From contig JABHQB010000023.1 in assembly GCA_018695965.1 (NCBI GenBank), forward strand, positions 1 to 17,413: a stretch of 17,413 nucleotides of DNA, written 5' to 3'. Made by a program: the position numbers and the translations under genes. The notes beneath the pieces are model-generated. The model did not search any database and was not told the DNA's origin. It was given only the letters and a program-made list of their open reading frames with translations. Positions 14,856 through 17,413 of the stretch are shown here, one piece after another (within the stretch, counting starts at the first letter, position 1; each line of letters starts with the position of its first letter). Source of the DNA: Flavobacteriales bacterium (GTDB lineage Bacteria; Bacteroidota; Bacteroidia; Flavobacteriales; BACL11).

Positions 14856-15800
14856 ATGTCAGTATTAGTTTACACAGAGAGTTGGAACGGAATATTCAGA
14901 AAAAGTTCATTTGAGACAGTATCTTACGCTTCAGAAACAGCAAAAGTATTAGGAACAGATGTTATAGCAGTTTCCTTAGAAGATGTGTCAGATGATGAGT
15001 TAAATAAACTAGGAAATTATGGAGCTACAAAAGTTATTAGCGTTCCAAATATTAATAAAGGGGATAGTCAATCGGCTGCAAAAGTTTTTTTAGATTTATC
15101 ATCAGATTCTTCAGTAATTATTTGCTCAAATACGTATACTTCAAAAATGATAGCTCCTAGATTGTCAGTAAAAATGGGAGCTGCTTTATTAACAAATGTT
15201 ATATCAGTATCTGAAGGAAGTGATATTCAGATTAAAAGAAAATCATTTTCAACAAAAGCAATAGAAACAGCAAAATCGAACACAGAGAAAACAATTTTGT
15301 GTATTGCTCCAAATTCGTTTGGATTAATTGAAACAGGAGGTAGTTGTACTATTGAAAAAATTGATTTTTCGGAATCAGGTAGTTTATCTTTTGATGGTCA
15401 AGAAACTGCAAGTGGTAAAATTTCAATCTCGGAAGCTGAGATTGTAGTTTCTGGAGGAAGAGGACTTAAGGGGCCGGAAAACTGGGGTATGATTGAGGAA
15501 CTTGCAGATGTGTTAGGAGCAGCAACAGCATGTTCAAAACCTGTATCAGATATTGGATGGAGACCGCATTCTGAGCATGTAGGACAGACAGGAATAACAG
15601 TAACATCAGATTTATATATAGCAATTGGTATTTCTGGAGCTATACAGCATTTGGCTGGTGTTAATTCTTCAAAAGTTATGGTAGTAATAAATACTGATCC
15701 GGAAGCTCCATTTTTTAAAGCTGCAGATTATGGTATTGTTGGTGATGCTTTTGAGGTAGTTCCTCATCTTATTGAAGAAATAAAAAAGTTAAAAAACTAA
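14856..15800 (+). CDS. etfA: Electron transfer flavoprotein, alpha subunit
   Basis: The FAD-carrying subunit of ETF, 314 aa, of normal length. The C-terminal FAD domain (about 192-310) shows GGRGLKGPEN at 200-209, GQTG at 243-246, GISGAIQH at 258-265 and INTDPEAPFF at 278-287. At the position of the conserved SR pair of many ETF-alphas (GASRAAVD type), this one reads CSKPVSD (S227, K228), so Lys replaces the Arg that tunes the flavin semiquinone in human ETF. I recall the same in other flavobacteria, so this is probably normal for the clade. It starts 15 nt after etfB and is followed after 3 nt by the BFN-UVR gene. Confidence 0.96.
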   Translation: MSVLVYTESWNGIFRKSSFETVSYASETAKVLGTDVIAVSLEDVSDDELNKLGNYGATKVISVPNINKGDSQSAAKVFLDLSSDSSVIICSNTYTSKMIAPRLSVKMGAALLTNVISVSEGSDIQIKRKSFSTKAIETAKSNTEKTILCIAPNSFGLIETGGSCTIEKIDFSESGSLSFDGQETASGKISISEAEIVVSGGRGLKGPENWGMIEELADVLGAATACSKPVSDIGWRPHSEHVGQTGITVTSDLYIAIGISGAIQHLAGVNSSKVMVVINTDPEAPFFKAADYGIVGDAFEVVPHLIEEIKKLKN

Positions 15801-15803
15801 ATT

Positions 15804-16394
15804 TTGAAATTAGTACAACTTGATATCGAAAGGTTAGAACCAAGTAGCTCCAATAAGAGTACTTATGTTTTGCTATTAAGAGAAATAGGTGGAGACCGAA
15901 AACTTCCTATTGTAATTGGCCCGTGTAATGCCGGATCTATTGCCATTTATTTGGAAAGTAATAGTAATCCGGAACGACCTTTAACTCATGATGTTATTAA
16001 GTCGATTACCAATAATTTTAATATCACAATTAGTAGAGTTGTTATTCATACTCTTACTGAAGGAGTTTTTCATGCTTCCTTTTTCTGTTTTATGGATGGT
16101 GATGAAGAAATTGAAATTGACGCTAGGACTTCTGACGCAATTGCAATAGCAATTAGAATGGGTTGTTCTATTTTTACCTATAATGATATTTTACAAGAAG
16201 CTGGAATAATTCTGACAGATAATTTACCTAATTACAAAGATGAAGATACGGAAGAATTGGAGGAAACCAAAGATATACTTTCTACTTTATCGTTAGGACA
16301 ATTGAAAAAACAAATGAAAGAAGCAATTAATGATGAAAATTATGAGAAAGCTTCTGAACTTAGAGATGAAATTAATAAACGTAAAGAAAAGTAA
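15804..16394 (+). CDS. Bifunctional nuclease (BFN/DUF151) domain protein with C-terminal UVR motif
   Basis: A 196-aa protein with two parts. Residues 1-135 are a BFN domain: LPIVIG...AGSIAIYLE (34-51), RPLTHDV (58-64) and DARTSDAIAIAIR (106-118) are its hallmarks. Residues 164-195 are a UVR motif (LKKQMKEAINDENYEKASELRDEI type), the helical pair that lets UvrB and UvrC contact each other. BFN proteins have reported RNase/DNase activity in plants; the bacterial role is open. The start is a TTG at 15804-15806, three nt after the etfA stop, and the stop is directly followed by the nupC ATG, so it is translated as part of the operon. No ATG is near this start. Confidence 0.9.
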   Translation: MKLVQLDIERLEPSSSNKSTYVLLLREIGGDRKLPIVIGPCNAGSIAIYLESNSNPERPLTHDVIKSITNNFNITISRVVIHTLTEGVFHASFFCFMDGDEEIEIDARTSDAIAIAIRMGCSIFTYNDILQEAGIILTDNLPNYKDEDTEELEETKDILSTLSLGQLKKQMKEAINDENYEKASELRDEINKRKEK

Positions 16395-17413
16395 ATGAAG
16401 AAATATTTTTTATTTATTTTTTTATTTTTTACTTCTTTTTCCTTTTCTCAGGAAATTATTGGAACATGGGATTTTGATTACATCCTCCCAGATTCAACTG
16501 AATCAGGAGAAAATTTAAAACCAATTTCAGAGAATGATGTAATGCATATTAATGAAGATGGAAGTTTTCATTATGAGATTGCAAATGCAGACTATATAGC
16601 TGAAGGAAGCTGGGACTTGAATGAAGATCTACTGTCATTTCATTATACATTACCTGATGAAATGGTTAGAGTTTATCTTATTACAACTTCTGGTAACATT
16701 TTAGTTCTGAATGAAAATGGAGTTAATTATGCTTTTACAAAAGCAGAGATAATTCCGGAAGAGATTGTAACATCAGCTATTACTATAAACTCTATTTTAA
16801 GAGGAATTCTAGGAATTATTTCACTATTACTTATAGCGTTTTTATTTAGCAGAAACAGAAAAGGAATTGATTGGATGTTAGTGTCTAAAGGGTTAGGAAT
16901 TCAAATAGTATTTGCTCTACTTATCCTAAAAGTATCTTTTGTTTCTTCAGCTTTTGAGTTTGTAGGTAAAATATTTACCAAGATTATTTCCTTCACCCAA
17001 GACGGTACTATGTTTTTGTTTAAATCATTTGAAACAGGAACAATAGAATCTCCACTTATGAATTTTGTAGTGATGATATTGCCTACAGTTATTTTCTTTT
17101 CAGCACTAACTTCACTTTTTTATTATTGGAGAATTATTCCTAAAATCGTTTACGGATTTGCTTGGTTAATGAAAAGTACCATGGGACTTTCAGGGCCCGA
17201 AAGTGTAGCAGCTGCAGGAAATATCTTTTTAGGACAAACTGAATCTCCATTATTGGTAAAACCATATTTGGACAAAATGACTATGTCAGAAATGATGTGT
17301 TTGATGAGTGGAGGAATGGCGACAATTGCCGGAGGGGTGTTGGCGGCATATATCGGATTTTTGGGTGGAGATGACCCCGTGCAACAAATTATGTTTGCCA
17401 AACATTTATTAGC
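16395..17413 (+). CDS. nupC: NupC-type concentrative nucleoside transporter with N-terminal lipocalin-like domain (cut by window edge)
   Basis: An inner-membrane CNT-family carrier that imports nucleosides with H+ or Na+. The first 339 codons are visible. Residues 1-18 form a cleavable signal peptide (MKKYFLFIFLF..., probable cut at SFS-QE). Residues 20-118 look like a small lipocalin-like beta barrel (IIGTWDFDY, NEDGSFHYE, EGSWDLNEDLLSF, ILVLNENG). From about 130 the membrane part begins. Its conserved core is visible as SGPESVAAAGNIFLGQTESP (266-285), where G280-Q281-T282-E283 correspond to the nucleoside- and cation-contacting segment of CNT structures. The ATG starts right after the stop of the BFN-UVR gene. 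Escherichia-type NupC lacks the extra domain. The gene runs off the window. Confidence 0.93.
   Translation, partial: MKKYFLFIFLFFTSFSFSQEIIGTWDFDYILPDSTESGENLKPISENDVMHINEDGSFHYEIANADYIAEGSWDLNEDLLSFHYTLPDEMVRVYLITTSGNILVLNENGVNYAFTKAEIIPEEIVTSAITINSILRGILGIISLLLIAFLFSRNRKGIDWMLVSKGLGIQIVFALLILKVSFVSSAFEFVGKIFTKIISFTQDGTMFLFKSFETGTIESPLMNFVVMILPTVIFFSALTSLFYYWRIIPKIVYGFAWLMKSTMGLSGPESVAAAGNIFLGQTESPLLVKPYLDKMTMSEMMCLMSGGMATIAGGVLAAYIGFLGGDDPVQQIMFAKHLL

Noticed and set aside
16405..16450. Long T-rich run after the BFN-UVR gene, resembling a terminator tail
   Set aside because: No hairpin precedes it, and the run encodes the phenylalanine-rich signal peptide of the NupC protein.
17150..17401. 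An 83-codon minus-strand frame inside nupC
   Set aside because: The + strand here encodes the strongly conserved CNT core; the minus frame is a shadow.
1..17413. Search for defence systems, phage, transposons or CRISPR as the source of a novel system
   Set aside because: Nearly all of the genes map to recognisable housekeeping or metabolic families; no integrase, transposase, terminal inverted repeats or regularly spaced repeats were seen.

Overview
The window is AT-rich (roughly one third G+C by eye) and gene-dense, and looks like a chromosomal segment of a marine-type Bacteroidota, most likely Flavobacteriales. The signs are near-absence of Shine-Dalgarno sequences (A-rich leaders instead), repeated matches to the Bacteroidota -7 promoter element TAnnTTTG in front of genes, Bacteroidota-style lipoproteins, and gene families and neighbourhoods usual in flavobacteria (mutS beside a TrmH-like methyltransferase, folK opposite sppA, DUF2797 beside a GH3 protein, etfBA followed by a BFN-UVR protein and nupC). 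No tRNA, rRNA, CRISPR array or transposase was seen.

Layout. 1-1359 (-): 5' half of mutS, cut by the window edge. 1397-1924 (+): SpoU/TrmH RNA 2'-O-methyltransferase, whose promoter overlaps the mutS promoter. 2054-3730 (+): lipoprotein with beta-rich, OmpA-like and TPR-like regions, closed by a strong terminator. 3789-4688 (+): PAPS-dependent sulfotransferase. 4680-5793 (-): folK followed by a divergent deoxynucleoside kinase. 5874-7661 (+): sppA. 7658-8479 (-): DUF2797 protein. 8520-10037 (+): GH3-family adenylating enzyme. 10113-10742 (+): canonical deoxynucleoside kinase. 10786-13924 (-): hppA (membrane pyrophosphatase) followed by two small related lipoprotein genes. 14094-17413 (+): etfB, etfA, BFN-UVR protein and nupC (cut by the window edge), a tight operon.

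Most genes are housekeeping: DNA repair, RNA modification, folate synthesis, nucleoside uptake and phosphorylation, membrane proteolysis, and energy conversion by PPi-driven ion pumping and ETF. Nucleoside metabolism recurs, with a CNT transporter and two deoxynucleoside kinases of different quality.

I did not find a convincing new multi-gene system. The most informative unusual features are: (1) a diverged tandem duplication covering the end of hppA and the start of the downstream lipoprotein gene, which left a frameshifted relic of the hppA C-terminus between the two lipoprotein genes, and the copy next to hppA has lost its ATG; (2) a NupC transporter with a signal peptide and an extracytoplasmic lipocalin-like domain in front of its membrane part; (3) a folK-linked deoxynucleoside kinase paralog lacking the DRS/DRT arginine; (4) overlapping back-to-back promoters for mutS and the methyltransferase; (5) a strong terminator ending only 12 nt before the sulfotransferase start.
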